Origin: Panacagrimonas sp046594215
GTDB lineage: Bacteria > Pseudomonadota > Gammaproteobacteria > Nevskiales > Nevskiaceae
Length of the DNA stretch: 64,000 bases
Reading direction: 5' to 3'
Assembly: GCA_046594215.1 (NCBI GenBank)
Contig: JBKJPX010000050.1
Coordinates: 18,114-82,113, forward strand
The notes below the pieces were generated by a model that was not told where the DNA came from, did not search any database, and saw only the letters and a list, made by a program, of their open reading frames with translations. Both the position numbers and the translations under genes were made by a program. This document shows positions 26,050 through 33,950 of this stretch, piece after piece. How positions within the stretch are numbered: position 1 is the stretch's first letter; the number at the start of each line of letters is the position of its first letter.

Positions 26050-27803
26050 ATCCGCGTCGCAAGCTACGTCTCGGAGAGCTGCTGGTCGAACAGAAGCTGC
26101 TCACTGCCGAGCAGCTTCAACAGGCCGTCGCCTACCAGAGGCAACGCGGCGGCCAGCTCGGCTGGATCCTGGTCGAACTGGACCTGTTGACCGAGGAACA
26201 GATTCTCAAGGCGTTGTCGGAGCAGCTGCTGCTGCCCGTGATCGACTTGCGCCAATACCAGTTCGAGAGCGAGGCCGTGCGCCTGCTCCCCGAATCCCAG
26301 GCGCGTCGGCACAAGTCCATCGTGCTGCGCAACGACGGCGACGCGCTGGTCGTGGGCATGGTCGATCCGACCGACATCCTGGCCTATGACAGCTTGCGGT
26401 CACTGCTCAACCGGCCGATCAAGCTGGCGCTCGTGCGCGAGTCGGAACTCACGCAGGCGATCGATACCGTCTACCGCCGCACCGACGAGATCATCACGCT
26501 GGCCGAGCAGCTCGGCGCCGAGATCTCGCAGGGTCAGTTCGACCTCTCCCTGCTGGGCACGTCCGGCGCCGACGCCTCGACGGCCGACGACGCGCCCGTG
26601 GTCCGGCTGCTGTACTCGATGTTCGAGGACGCCACCCAGGTGCACGCCTCGGACATCCACATCGAGCCCGAGGAACATCTGCTGCGCGTGCGCCAGCGCA
26701 TCGACGGCTTTCTGCACGAACAGATCATCGACGAGACGCGCATCGCCTCGGCGCTGGTCACACGCCTGAAGCTGATGTCGGGCCTGGACATCTCGGAGAA
26801 GCGCCTGCCCCAGGACGGTCGCTTCAACATCAAGGTGAAGGGGACGCGCCTGGACGTGCGTCTTTCCACCATGCCCGTGCAGTACGGCGAATCCATCGTG
26901 ATGCGCCTGCTCGACCAATCGGCCGGCCTGCTGTCGCTCGAAGAGTCCGGCATGCCGCGGGACCTGCTGACGCGCTTCCGCCGCCTGATCCGCCGGCCCA
27001 ACGGCATGGTGCTGGTCACCGGGCCCACCGGCTCGGGCAAGACGACGACGCTGTACGGCGCGCTCAACGAGATCAACGTCCCCGAACACAAGATCATCAC
27101 GGTGGAAGATCCAGTCGAATACCGGCTGCCGCGCATCAACCAGGTGCAGATCCACAACAAGATCGAGCTGTCGTTCTCGCGCGTGCTGCGCTCGGCGCTG
27201 CGCCAGGATCCGGACATCATCATGGTCGGCGAGATGCGCGACCCCGAGACCGCCGAGATCGGCGTGCGCGCCGCGATGACCGGCCACCTCGTGCTGTCGA
27301 CCCTGCACACCAACGACGCGATCTCGACGATCAACCGCCTCGTCGACATGGGCGTGGCCGGCTACCTGGTGGCGACCGCGCTCAACGCCGTGCTCGCGCA
27401 GCGGCTCGTGCGCCGCATCTGCGACAGCTGCGCGCAGACGTATTCGCCGACACCAGGCGAACGCGTGTGGCTGCAGGTCAATGCGGGCACACGCGTTGCC
27501 GACGCCAGGCTGCGCCACGGCGCCGGCTGCCAGTATTGCAACCAGACCGGCTATCGCGGCCGCATCGGCATCTACGAGCTGCTGGAGATCGACCGCGGCC
27601 TGGCCGACCTGCTGCGCCGTTCCGACTACCGGGAGTTCGAGCGCGCGGCACTGAAGCAGCCCGGTTTCCGCACGCTGGCGCAGTGCGGCGTCGACTACGT
27701 GGTGCAGGGCATCACCACGGTGGCCGAGGTGATCCGCGTGACCGGCATGCCGGACGAGGATCCGACGCCGGTAACGGTCACCGCGAGCGCCGCGGTCGAG
27801 TGA
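26046..27803 (+). CDS. mshE: MSHA assembly ATPase MshE
   Basis: A 585-residue PilB/GspE-type ATPase that powers pilus extension. It starts at TTG 26046, overlapping the mshN stop as TTGA. The N-terminus carries two MshEN-type repeats (RLGELLVEQKLLTAEQL, about 7-23, and QLGWILVELDLLTEEQI, about 38-54), the known c-di-GMP-binding unit, although the central Gly is Lys/Asp. Walker A is GPTGSGKTT (about 325), the Walker B region DPDIIMVGEMRDPETA (about 385), and zinc cysteines are CDSC (about 459) and CQYC (about 494). It is likely stimulated by c-di-GMP from the GGDEF-EAL protein encoded upstream. Confidence 0.95.
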   Translation: MNPRRKLRLGELLVEQKLLTAEQLQQAVAYQRQRGGQLGWILVELDLLTEEQILKALSEQLLLPVIDLRQYQFESEAVRLLPESQARRHKSIVLRNDGDALVVGMVDPTDILAYDSLRSLLNRPIKLALVRESELTQAIDTVYRRTDEIITLAEQLGAEISQGQFDLSLLGTSGADASTADDAPVVRLLYSMFEDATQVHASDIHIEPEEHLLRVRQRIDGFLHEQIIDETRIASALVTRLKLMSGLDISEKRLPQDGRFNIKVKGTRLDVRLSTMPVQYGESIVMRLLDQSAGLLSLEESGMPRDLLTRFRRLIRRPNGMVLVTGPTGSGKTTTLYGALNEINVPEHKIITVEDPVEYRLPRINQVQIHNKIELSFSRVLRSALRQDPDIIMVGEMRDPETAEIGVRAAMTGHLVLSTLHTNDAISTINRLVDMGVAGYLVATALNAVLAQRLVRRICDSCAQTYSPTPGERVWLQVNAGTRVADARLRHGAGCQYCNQTGYRGRIGIYELLEIDRGLADLLRRSDYREFERAALKQPGFRTLAQCGVDYVVQGITTVAEVIRVTGMPDEDPTPVTVTASAAVE

Positions 27804-27813
27804 GCACGCTCGC

Positions 27814-29049
27814 GTGATCCTGTACCGCTTCAAGGGTCGCGATCGCCAGGGACGCAACGTCAGCGGCGAGGTGCGCGCCGAGAGCGCCGCAGCCGTCGCC
27901 TCGCAGCTGCTCGGCACCGGGGTGACGCCGATCAAGATCGAGGCGGGCGTGGCGTCCGAGGGCGGCATGCTGCCGGCCTTCCTGCGCACCGAGATCTTCT
28001 CGCGCGGACCCGGCACCGACGACCTGATGCTGTTCGCGCGGCAGATGTACTCGCTGACCCGGTCCGGCGTGCCGCTGGTGCGCTCGCTGCGCGGCCTGGC
28101 CGAGTCCTCGCGCAATCCGACGATGGTGCGCGCGCTCGAGGACGTGGTCGACAGCCTGGGCGCAGGTCGCGACCTCGCCTCGGCTCTCGCGCGACATCCC
28201 AAGATTTTCAGCCCGCTGTTCGTCAACGTGGTCAAGGTCGGCGAGAACACCGGCAAGCTCGACGAATCCTTCCTGCGCCTCTACCACTACCTGGCGTTTG
28301 ACTCGAATACGCGCAAGAAGGTGGCCGCCGCGCTTCGCTACCCCTTGATCGTGCTGCTGGCGGTAGGCGTGGCCATCGGCGTGATCATGACCATGGTGGT
28401 GCCCCAGTTCGCCCGCGCGTTCGAATCCTTCCACGCGGAACTGCCGGGTCCGACCAAGGTCATCATCGCGGTGTCGAACTTCACCGTGAACTACTGGTGG
28501 TTGCTGATCGCGCTGGTCATTGGGGCGGGATTCGCCGGGCGCACCGCGCTGGCCACGCCAAAGGGCCGCCGCTTCGCGGATCGCATGAAGCTGAAACTGC
28601 CGGTGCTCGGCTCGATCGTGCTGCGCGCCACGCTCTCCCGCTTCGCCCGATCGTTCGCGATGATCGTGCGGGCCGGCGTTCCATTGATCGAGGGGCTGGT
28701 CCTGGTCGGCCGCGCGGTGCAGAACGAGGTCGTCGCGGACAAGGTGCGCATCGTGCGCGACGCGGTCGAGCGCGGCGAGAGCCTGAGCCGCGCAGCGGCC
28801 GCCAGCGGCATGTTCACGCCCCTCGTGCTGCAGATGCTGAGCGTGGGCGAGGAAACAGGTCGCGTCGACGAGATGATGGAGGAGGTCGCCGACTACTACG
28901 ACCGCGAGGTCTCGGCCGACGTCGACAACCTCGCGGCGCTGATCGAGCCTTTGCTGATCATCACCGTCGGCGGCGTGGTGCTGTTGCTGGCGCTGGGTGT
29001 GTTCTTGCCGATGTGGGATCTGGCCGGTGCTGCGCTCAAGCACAACTGA
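27814..29049 (+). CDS. mshG: MSHA inner-membrane platform protein MshG
   Basis: A 411-residue PilC/GspF-type polytopic protein that forms the rotor platform for pilin addition. It contains two GspF domains: one around SLTRSGVPLVRSLRGLAE (about 80) and a second around MIVRAGVPLIEGLVLVGRAV (about 285), each followed by TM helices, with LIEPLLIITVGGVVLLLALG near the end. The start is GTG at 27814 (ILYRFKGRDRQG), 10 bp after mshE. In Vibrio mshF and mshB follow; neither is seen here. Confidence 0.93.
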   Translation: MILYRFKGRDRQGRNVSGEVRAESAAAVASQLLGTGVTPIKIEAGVASEGGMLPAFLRTEIFSRGPGTDDLMLFARQMYSLTRSGVPLVRSLRGLAESSRNPTMVRALEDVVDSLGAGRDLASALARHPKIFSPLFVNVVKVGENTGKLDESFLRLYHYLAFDSNTRKKVAAALRYPLIVLLAVGVAIGVIMTMVVPQFARAFESFHAELPGPTKVIIAVSNFTVNYWWLLIALVIGAGFAGRTALATPKGRRFADRMKLKLPVLGSIVLRATLSRFARSFAMIVRAGVPLIEGLVLVGRAVQNEVVADKVRIVRDAVERGESLSRAAAASGMFTPLVLQMLSVGEETGRVDEMMEEVADYYDREVSADVDNLAALIEPLLIITVGGVVLLLALGVFLPMWDLAGAALKHN

Positions 29050-29110
29050 TCCCGGCCGCGCGCCTCCTCAGACCGGTCACGCGACTTCGGCGCGGCGCTA
29101 CCATGCGCCG

Positions 29111-29722
29111 ATGCCGACCATCGATCCGCAATTGCTCGCCGGCCTTCAGCAGGGCCTGTTCGTCAGCCTGTGCGTGGGCTTGGCGTTCTCCGCGGCCTGG
29201 GGCGCATGGCTGGTGGTCGCGCCCGCGAAGGCGCAGCGCTTCGCGAAGGCGGCGGATCGCTGGGTGCCGACTGCATCCTGGTTCGAGCGGCTCAACCGGC
29301 CGCTGGAGACCACGCGCTGGTTCTACCGCTACCACCGTCAGGCGGGCCTCCTGATCGCAGCCGGTGCCGGCTACGCCCTGTGGCGCTGGTTCACGGCCTA
29401 CCAGCACGCGGCGACGATGGGACTGCTACCCCGCGGGCTGGTCTCCGCCGGCATGGACTGGGTGGTCCCCGCGCTGGAGTGCATGTTCCTGGCGCTCAAC
29501 GTGGGGAGCCTCGCCTTCGGGCTGATCGTCGTGTTCCGACCGAGCCTGCTGAAGACGCCGGAGCGATTCGCCAACCGCTGGATCGATGTGCCTGGCGACC
29601 AGGCGCTGGACCGCAAATACAATCCGCTGGAAAACGTCGTCCGGGGCAATCCGCGGCTGCTCGGCACCCTGGTCACCAGCATCTGCGGCCTGCTCCTCTG
29701 GCGCCTGATTGCCCTGTCCTGA
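29111..29722 (+). CDS. Unknown membrane protein with internal duplication
   Basis: A 203-residue protein with about four TM helices (about 17-37, 75-92, 113-137 and 183-201) that I do not recognise. Its two halves are alike: AQRFAKAADRWVP in the first matches PERFANRWIDVP in the second, and LNRPLETTRWFYRYHRQAG matches YNPLENVVRGNPRLLG, each followed by a hydrophobic helix. This indicates a tandem duplication of a 2-TM unit. It occupies the mshF/mshB place between mshG and mshA, 61 bp after mshG. The ATG at 29111 is preferred over an upstream in-frame one inside mshG. A pilus role is possible only by position. Confidence 0.7.
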   Translation: MPTIDPQLLAGLQQGLFVSLCVGLAFSAAWGAWLVVAPAKAQRFAKAADRWVPTASWFERLNRPLETTRWFYRYHRQAGLLIAAGAGYALWRWFTAYQHAATMGLLPRGLVSAGMDWVVPALECMFLALNVGSLAFGLIVVFRPSLLKTPERFANRWIDVPGDQALDRKYNPLENVVRGNPRLLGTLVTSICGLLLWRLIALS

Positions 29723-29774
29723 TCTGTGGTCGTCACGGCTGCGCGGCGGTGGCTCAGCAGTACGGCGCCGCTCC

Positions 29775-29804
29775 TTGCGCCGCCCGTCTTCGCGCTGACA
29801 TATT
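29775..29804 (+). promoter_or_regulatory. Possible promoter upstream of mshA
   Basis: TTGCGC at 29775 and CATATT at 29799, with an 18-bp spacer, lie in a locally AT-rich stretch of the 186-bp gap before the major pilin gene. A separate promoter would fit the high pilin output needed. The boxes are imperfect, and many such matches occur by chance. Confidence 0.3.
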
Positions 29805-29908
29805 GCATTTGGCCCGGAAGGTTCGAGGCGCGCCGCGGCACGCCAGAAACCGTCCGGAATATCCACCTGAGTGACGCCGAAGGCCGCGGCCCGAGTCGTC
29901 GCAGGAGA

Positions 29909-30412
29909 ATGTCCGTGTTTTGCCCCAAGCCCGTAGTCCCGCGTCACCCCTGTCTCAAGCGCGCGTCCCAGAAGGGTTTCACGCTGATCGAACTGATCGT
30001 CGTCCTGGTCATCCTCGGCATCCTCGCGGCGTTCGCGATTCCCCGCTTCGCCAACGTCAATGCCGAAGCCCGCCAAGCCGCCATCCGCGGACTCGCGGGC
30101 AGCCTGCGCAGCTCGTCCGCGCTGGTGCACGGACTGGCCATGGCTCGCGGCCTGACGGCAGCGTCCGGCGATACCGTGGATCTCGAGGGGCAAGCCGTGA
30201 AGCTCACCTTCGGCTACCCGGAGGCGACCGACGACGGCATCGGCAAGAGCGTGCTCAACCTCGACGGCTTCACGCAGACGGTCGACGCCGGCAAGGTGAC
30301 CTACGTGACGAGGAACGCGCCGGCCGATCCGACAAAGTGCCGGGTGGTCTATACGCAAGGCGCGGCGGGTGCGTCCGCAACGGTCACGCTGTCGGACGAC
30401 GACTGCAAGTGA
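29909..30412 (+). CDS. mshA: MSHA major pilin MshA (type IVa prepilin-like)
   Basis: A prepilin of 167 residues from ATG 29909. After a basic leader (KRASQKG) the mature helix starts FTLIELIVVLVILGILAAFAIPRF, quoted in part, with Glu5. The C-terminal pair of cysteines (PTKCRVVY and SDDDCK) can form the disulfide loop seen in MshA/type IV pilins. It should be the main subunit, processed by prepilin peptidase and assembled by MshE/MshG. The leader of about 24 residues is long; AGGAG sits only one base from ATG 29909, while GTG 29915 would give normal spacing. MshA is chosen over MshB by the cysteines and by the order before mshC. Confidence 0.8.
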   Translation: MSVFCPKPVVPRHPCLKRASQKGFTLIELIVVLVILGILAAFAIPRFANVNAEARQAAIRGLAGSLRSSSALVHGLAMARGLTAASGDTVDLEGQAVKLTFGYPEATDDGIGKSVLNLDGFTQTVDAGKVTYVTRNAPADPTKCRVVYTQGAAGASATVTLSDDDCK

Positions 30413-30431
30413 TCTAGCAGTTTTCAGCTGC

Positions 30432-30463
30432 GGGCCACGGCGGTTGCAGAACCGTCGTGGCCC
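30432..30463 (+). other. Strong hairpin between mshA and mshC
   Basis: A 14-bp stem with a GCAG tetraloop: GGGCCACG-GCGGTT pairs with AACCGT-CGTGGCCC, with one G-T pair. No T-run follows, so it is not a standard terminator. It begins 20 bases after the mshA stop. It probably stabilises the pilin mRNA 3' end or slows read-through into mshC, lowering minor pilin output. That function is inferred. Confidence 0.65.
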
Positions 30464-30491
30464 GGCGTCCGTGCGGGATGAGCGAGGCAAG

Positions 30492-30971
30492 ATGCGGCGC
30501 ACCGCGGGGTTCACACTGATCGAACTGCTGGTCGTGATGGTCGTCATCGGCATCCTGGCGACCATCGCGGTCTCGCGGTTTTCCAGCCGTTCGCCCTTCG
30601 ACGAGCTCGGTTACACGCAGGAGATCGCCGCGGCCGCGCGCTATGCGCAGAAGCTGGCGATCGCGACGCGCTGCCCGGTGCGTTTCCAGATGCCCGACGC
30701 CACCGGATTCCGGCTCGCGAGGCCGGACGGTTTTTCCGCGGGTACCTGCGCGTCGAACTTCGCGGCCACCGTCGCCAGCCCGGCGAACCCCGGCGCGGCC
30801 TACGAAGGCAGCACGCCGACCAGTCTCACGGTGACCGCCAGCGGCGGCTTTCCCGCCGCGCGCGTGTTCGACGCCGAGGGCGGCATCACGCCGGACAGCG
30901 ACCTTTCGATTCAGATTGGCACGCGCACCGTGATCGTCCGGCGCGGCGGCGGACAGGTGGTCGTCCAGTGA
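30492..30971 (+). CDS. mshC: MSHA minor pilin MshC
   Basis: A 159-residue GspH/FimT-like minor prepilin. A leader of only six residues (MRRTAG) precedes FTLIELLVVMVVIGI. The stretch SRSPFDELGYTQEIAAAARYAQKLAIA, shown in part, is a close fit to MshC. Two cysteines (TRCPV and GTCASN) may form a disulfide. It likely acts in priming pilus assembly. The ATG at 30492 is preferred over a longer open frame from 30369, which would run through the mshA end and hairpin. Its stop overlaps mshD as GTGA. Confidence 0.85.
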   Translation: MRRTAGFTLIELLVVMVVIGILATIAVSRFSSRSPFDELGYTQEIAAAARYAQKLAIATRCPVRFQMPDATGFRLARPDGFSAGTCASNFAATVASPANPGAAYEGSTPTSLTVTASGGFPAARVFDAEGGITPDSDLSIQIGTRTVIVRRGGGQVVVQ

Positions 30972-31423
30972 TCCGGCGCCGCCAACCCGGCTTCACGCTC
31001 GTGGAAGTGATCGTGGCCATCGCGATCATCGCCGTGGCCGTGGGCGGCGTGATGCTCGTATTCGTGGTGGCGCTCACGCACAGCGCGGACCCGCAGCGGC
31101 AACAGCAGGCCGTGGCGATCGCGGAGGGCTATCTCGACGAGATCCTCGCGCGCGCCTACGACGATCCGGATGGCACCGACGCCGGCGAGACGCGGGGCAC
31201 CTTCGACGACGTGCTCGATTACGACGGCCTCGACCAGGCGCCACGGGACCAGGATGGCGGCACGCTCGCGGGGCTGGGCGACTACCGCGTGCGCGTCACG
31301 GTGGTCGACTCGTCGGCGCTGGGGCCGGTCGGCCAGACCGTGCCCGCGCGACGCATCGACGTCCGCGTCACCTCGCCACCATTGGTCGACACCACGATCA
31401 GCGCTTACCGCGTGCAGAACTGA
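30968..31423 (+). CDS. mshD: MSHA minor pilin MshD
   Basis: A 151-residue GspI/PilV-like minor prepilin. The leader IRRRQPG is followed by FTLVEVIVAIAIIAVAVGG and the MshD-like SADPQRQQQAVAIAEGYLDEIL, quoted in part. It has no cysteines in the mature part. The start is GTG at 30968, overlapping the mshC stop. It ends the plus-strand pilus unit, only 3 bp from the convergent MFS gene, so no terminator fits between the two. Confidence 0.85.
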   Translation: MIRRRQPGFTLVEVIVAIAIIAVAVGGVMLVFVVALTHSADPQRQQQAVAIAEGYLDEILARAYDDPDGTDAGETRGTFDDVLDYDGLDQAPRDQDGGTLAGLGDYRVRVTVVDSSALGPVGQTVPARRIDVRVTSPPLVDTTISAYRVQN

Positions 31424-31426
31424 GTT

Positions 31427-32620
31427 TCAGGCCTCCAGGCTCGAGGATTCCCTGAGCACCGGTTCAGCGCGCCGATCCAGTCTCGGCGCCCGCAGCGCCA
31501 CCCAGCCGCCGAGCATCGCCACGGCCGTCGCCGACAGGTACACCGCCTGCGCCCCCAGGGTGTCCCAGGCCGCCCCCGTGAGCAGGCTGCCCAGCGCACC
31601 GCCCATCCCGAAGCTCACCGCTGCGAGCAGCGCCTGCCCGCGCCCCTGCAGGCGGCCCGGGAACAGCTCGTGGATGTAGTGCACCGTGACCGCGTGGTAC
31701 ACGGCGAAGCTCATGAAGTGCATCAGCTGGCTGAGCACCAGCAGCGGACCGACGTCGACGAACAGCGCCAGCACCGCCCAGCGCACTGCCGAGCACACCA
31801 GCGTCGCAACGAGAACAGGGCGCGCGCCGAAGCGCCGGATGATGCGTCCCGTGTAGAAGAACACGACCACCTCGGCGACCACGCCCAGCGCCCACAGCGC
31901 GCCGATCGTGCTGTGCGAGTAGGCGTGCTGTTCGAGATAGATCGAGAAGAAGGCGTAGAACGGCGAAAAGGAGAGTTGCGACAGGAAGCAGGTGGCGAGC
32001 AGCGCGATCACGGCCGGCCTTCGCGCACGCGCAAGGAATCCTTCGATCGAGCCATCCGGCGGTCTCAGGTCGTGCACGTCGGGAACGCGAAGGGCGATCA
32101 ACACCATGCCCAGCATTCCCGCAACCACGACCCAGGGCACGGGGCCGACGCCGGTGCGGTCGAGGATAGGTCCGAGCGCCCCCACGGACAGCACGAAGCC
32201 GATGCTGCCCCAGAGGCGGATGCGCGCGTAGTCGCGTCCGGTGCGTGCAAGGTGATTGAGCGTGACCACGTCGAAGGCCGGCAGGGCAACGTTCCAGAAG
32301 ATCGCGTAGACCGCGTGCAGCGCGATCAGCGCCGCGAAGCCGGGCGACCAGGGGACCATGCTGAAGAACACCGCCGACAAGGCCATGCTCCCCGCGATCC
32401 AGGGCATGCGCCGTCCGCTGCGATCCATGATCCAGCCCCAGCCGATGGGCACCGCCACGCGCACGAGTCCGGTCGTCCCCAGCGCCATTCCGATCTGCGC
32501 CGGCGTATACCCCAGCGAGTGCAGGTACAGCGGCCAGTACGGCACGAACGCGCCGACGGCGACGTAGTAGACGAAGTAGAAGCCTGAGAGCTTCGCGTGG
32601 AGTCGGGACGCCGCGTTCAA
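31427..32620 (-). CDS. MFS transporter, HcaT-like
   Basis: A 397-residue major facilitator with about 12 TM helices. It opens LSGFYFVYYVAVGAFVPYWPLYL and has the loop WIMDRSGRRMPW between helices 2 and 3, as in the MFS_1-like/HcaT (3-phenylpropionate) and nucleoside-transporter-like group. PVLVATLVCSAVRW marks the second half. It is an inner-membrane importer or exporter with unknown substrate; no catabolic genes stand next to it. It converges with mshD. An inverted repeat lies just upstream of its start. Confidence 0.85.
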   Translation of the reverse strand: MNAASRLHAKLSGFYFVYYVAVGAFVPYWPLYLHSLGYTPAQIGMALGTTGLVRVAVPIGWGWIMDRSGRRMPWIAGSMALSAVFFSMVPWSPGFAALIALHAVYAIFWNVALPAFDVVTLNHLARTGRDYARIRLWGSIGFVLSVGALGPILDRTGVGPVPWVVVAGMLGMVLIALRVPDVHDLRPPDGSIEGFLARARRPAVIALLATCFLSQLSFSPFYAFFSIYLEQHAYSHSTIGALWALGVVAEVVVFFYTGRIIRRFGARPVLVATLVCSAVRWAVLALFVDVGPLLVLSQLMHFMSFAVYHAVTVHYIHELFPGRLQGRGQALLAAVSFGMGGALGSLLTGAAWDTLGAQAVYLSATAVAMLGGWVALRAPRLDRRAEPVLRESSSLEA

Positions 32621-32628
32621 GAATCTTT

Positions 32629-32734
32629 ACCGCAAAGGCGCAAAGGAAAAAGGAAGATAAAAAAGAGAGGCCGGGGAGAGAGGAAAAATCACGAAGGCCT
32701 TGCGACCTTTCTTCTTCCTGCGCGCCTTTGCGGT
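32629..32734. repeat. Inverted repeat with ACCGCAAAGGCGC arms
   Basis: Two perfect 13-bp arms, ACCGCAAAGGCGC at 32629-32641 and its complement at 32722-32734, surround about 80 bases rich in A and G. Purine-rich extensions (AAAGGAAAAAGGAAG on the left, CTTTCTTCTTCC on the right) lengthen the pairing imperfectly. It fills the gap between the MFS gene and aroC. Motifs of the ACCGCAAAGG/CGCAAAGG kind are common dispersed intergenic repeats in environmental bacteria. It carries no gene. Confidence 0.65.
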
Positions 32735-32786
32735 CAATGCTTTCGTCGTTCGCATCCGTCGCGCTTCCGGATGCGATCGCGCGGAC

Positions 32787-33887
32787 TTACGCAATCGAAC
32801 CCGGAATCCGCGGCGTGTCGGAGACGACGTCCGCGTTTTGTGCGCGGTGGCGAAGGGCCTGGTCCACCAGCACCAGCGCCACCATCGCCTCGGCGATGGG
32901 AACCGCGCGGATGCCCACGCAGGGGTCGTGGCGGCCGGTGGTCCGGATGTCCGCGGCGTGGCCTTCTTCATCGATCGACCGGCCCGGCGTGGTGATGCTC
33001 GACGTCGGCTTGATCGCGATCGAGCACACCAAGTCCTGGCCGGTGCTGATGCCGCCGGAGATTCCGCCCGAATGGTTCGACAGGAAGCCCTGCGGGCTCA
33101 TCTCGTCGCGGTGCTCGGTTCCGCGCAGACCGGCCACGCGCATGCCGTCTCCAATTTCCACGCCCTTCACGGCGTTGATGCTCATCAGCGCATGCGCCAG
33201 CTCCGCGTCCAGACGGTCGAACACCGGCTCGCCCAGGCCCACCGGCATGTTCGAGGCGACCACGCTCACGCGCGCACCGACCGAATCGCCCTCTGAACGA
33301 AGGCGGTCGATCAGCTGCTCGAGCTCGGGCACGCGCGCCGGGTCGGCACAGAAGAAGGGGTTGGCGTCGACCACGCCCCAGTCCACGAGCGCCAGCTCCA
33401 GCGGCCCGATCTGCGCCACGTAACCACGGATCTCGACGCCGAACTTCTGCCGCAGCCACTTCTTGGCGATGCCGCCGGCGGCCACGCGCACCGCGGTCTC
33501 GCGCGCCGAGCTACGCCCGCCGCCGCGGTGGTCTCGCACGCCGTACTTCTGCACGTACGCGTAGTCGGCGTGGTTGGGACGGAAGGTCCGCTTGATCTTC
33601 TCGTAGTCGTAGCTGCGCTGGTCCTTGTTCTCGATCAGCAGCGCGATCGGCGTGCCGGTGGTGCGGCCTTCGAACACGCCGGACAGGATGCGCACCGCGT
33701 CGTCTTCCTTGCGCTGCGTGACGTACTTCGAGGTGCCGGGCTTGCGCCGGTCCAGGTCAGGCTGCAGGTCCGCCTCGCAGAGCTCCAGGCCCGGAGGACA
33801 GCCGTCGACCACGCAGCCGATGGCCACGCCGTGGCTCTCGCCGAAGCTGGTGACGCAGAAGGAACGGCCGAAAGTGTTGCCTGACAT
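32787..33887 (-). CDS. aroC: Chorismate synthase
   Basis: Makes chorismate from 5-enolpyruvylshikimate-3-phosphate, the last step of the shikimate pathway, using reduced FMN. The 366-residue protein has all three family signatures: FGESHGVAIGCVVDGCPPG near the start, GGRSSARETAVRVAAGGIAKK at about 125-145 (in part) and a late RRSIDEEG-like SITTPGRSIDEEG with DPCVGIRAVPIAEAM. The C-terminus is slightly extended. In this window it is followed upstream (same strand) by the CDF and prmB genes. The prmB-aroC neighbourhood is common in Gammaproteobacteria. Confidence 0.97.
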   Translation of the reverse strand: MSGNTFGRSFCVTSFGESHGVAIGCVVDGCPPGLELCEADLQPDLDRRKPGTSKYVTQRKEDDAVRILSGVFEGRTTGTPIALLIENKDQRSYDYEKIKRTFRPNHADYAYVQKYGVRDHRGGGRSSARETAVRVAAGGIAKKWLRQKFGVEIRGYVAQIGPLELALVDWGVVDANPFFCADPARVPELEQLIDRLRSEGDSVGARVSVVASNMPVGLGEPVFDRLDAELAHALMSINAVKGVEIGDGMRVAGLRGTEHRDEMSPQGFLSNHSGGISGGISTGQDLVCSIAIKPTSSITTPGRSIDEEGHAADIRTTGRHDPCVGIRAVPIAEAMVALVLVDQALRHRAQNADVVSDTPRIPGSIA

Positions 33888-33950
33888 GGAACTCGGGATC
33901 GCTACGCGGGAAAGACAGCTGCGAGACGCCGGGCGCCCCGCACGGGTCCG

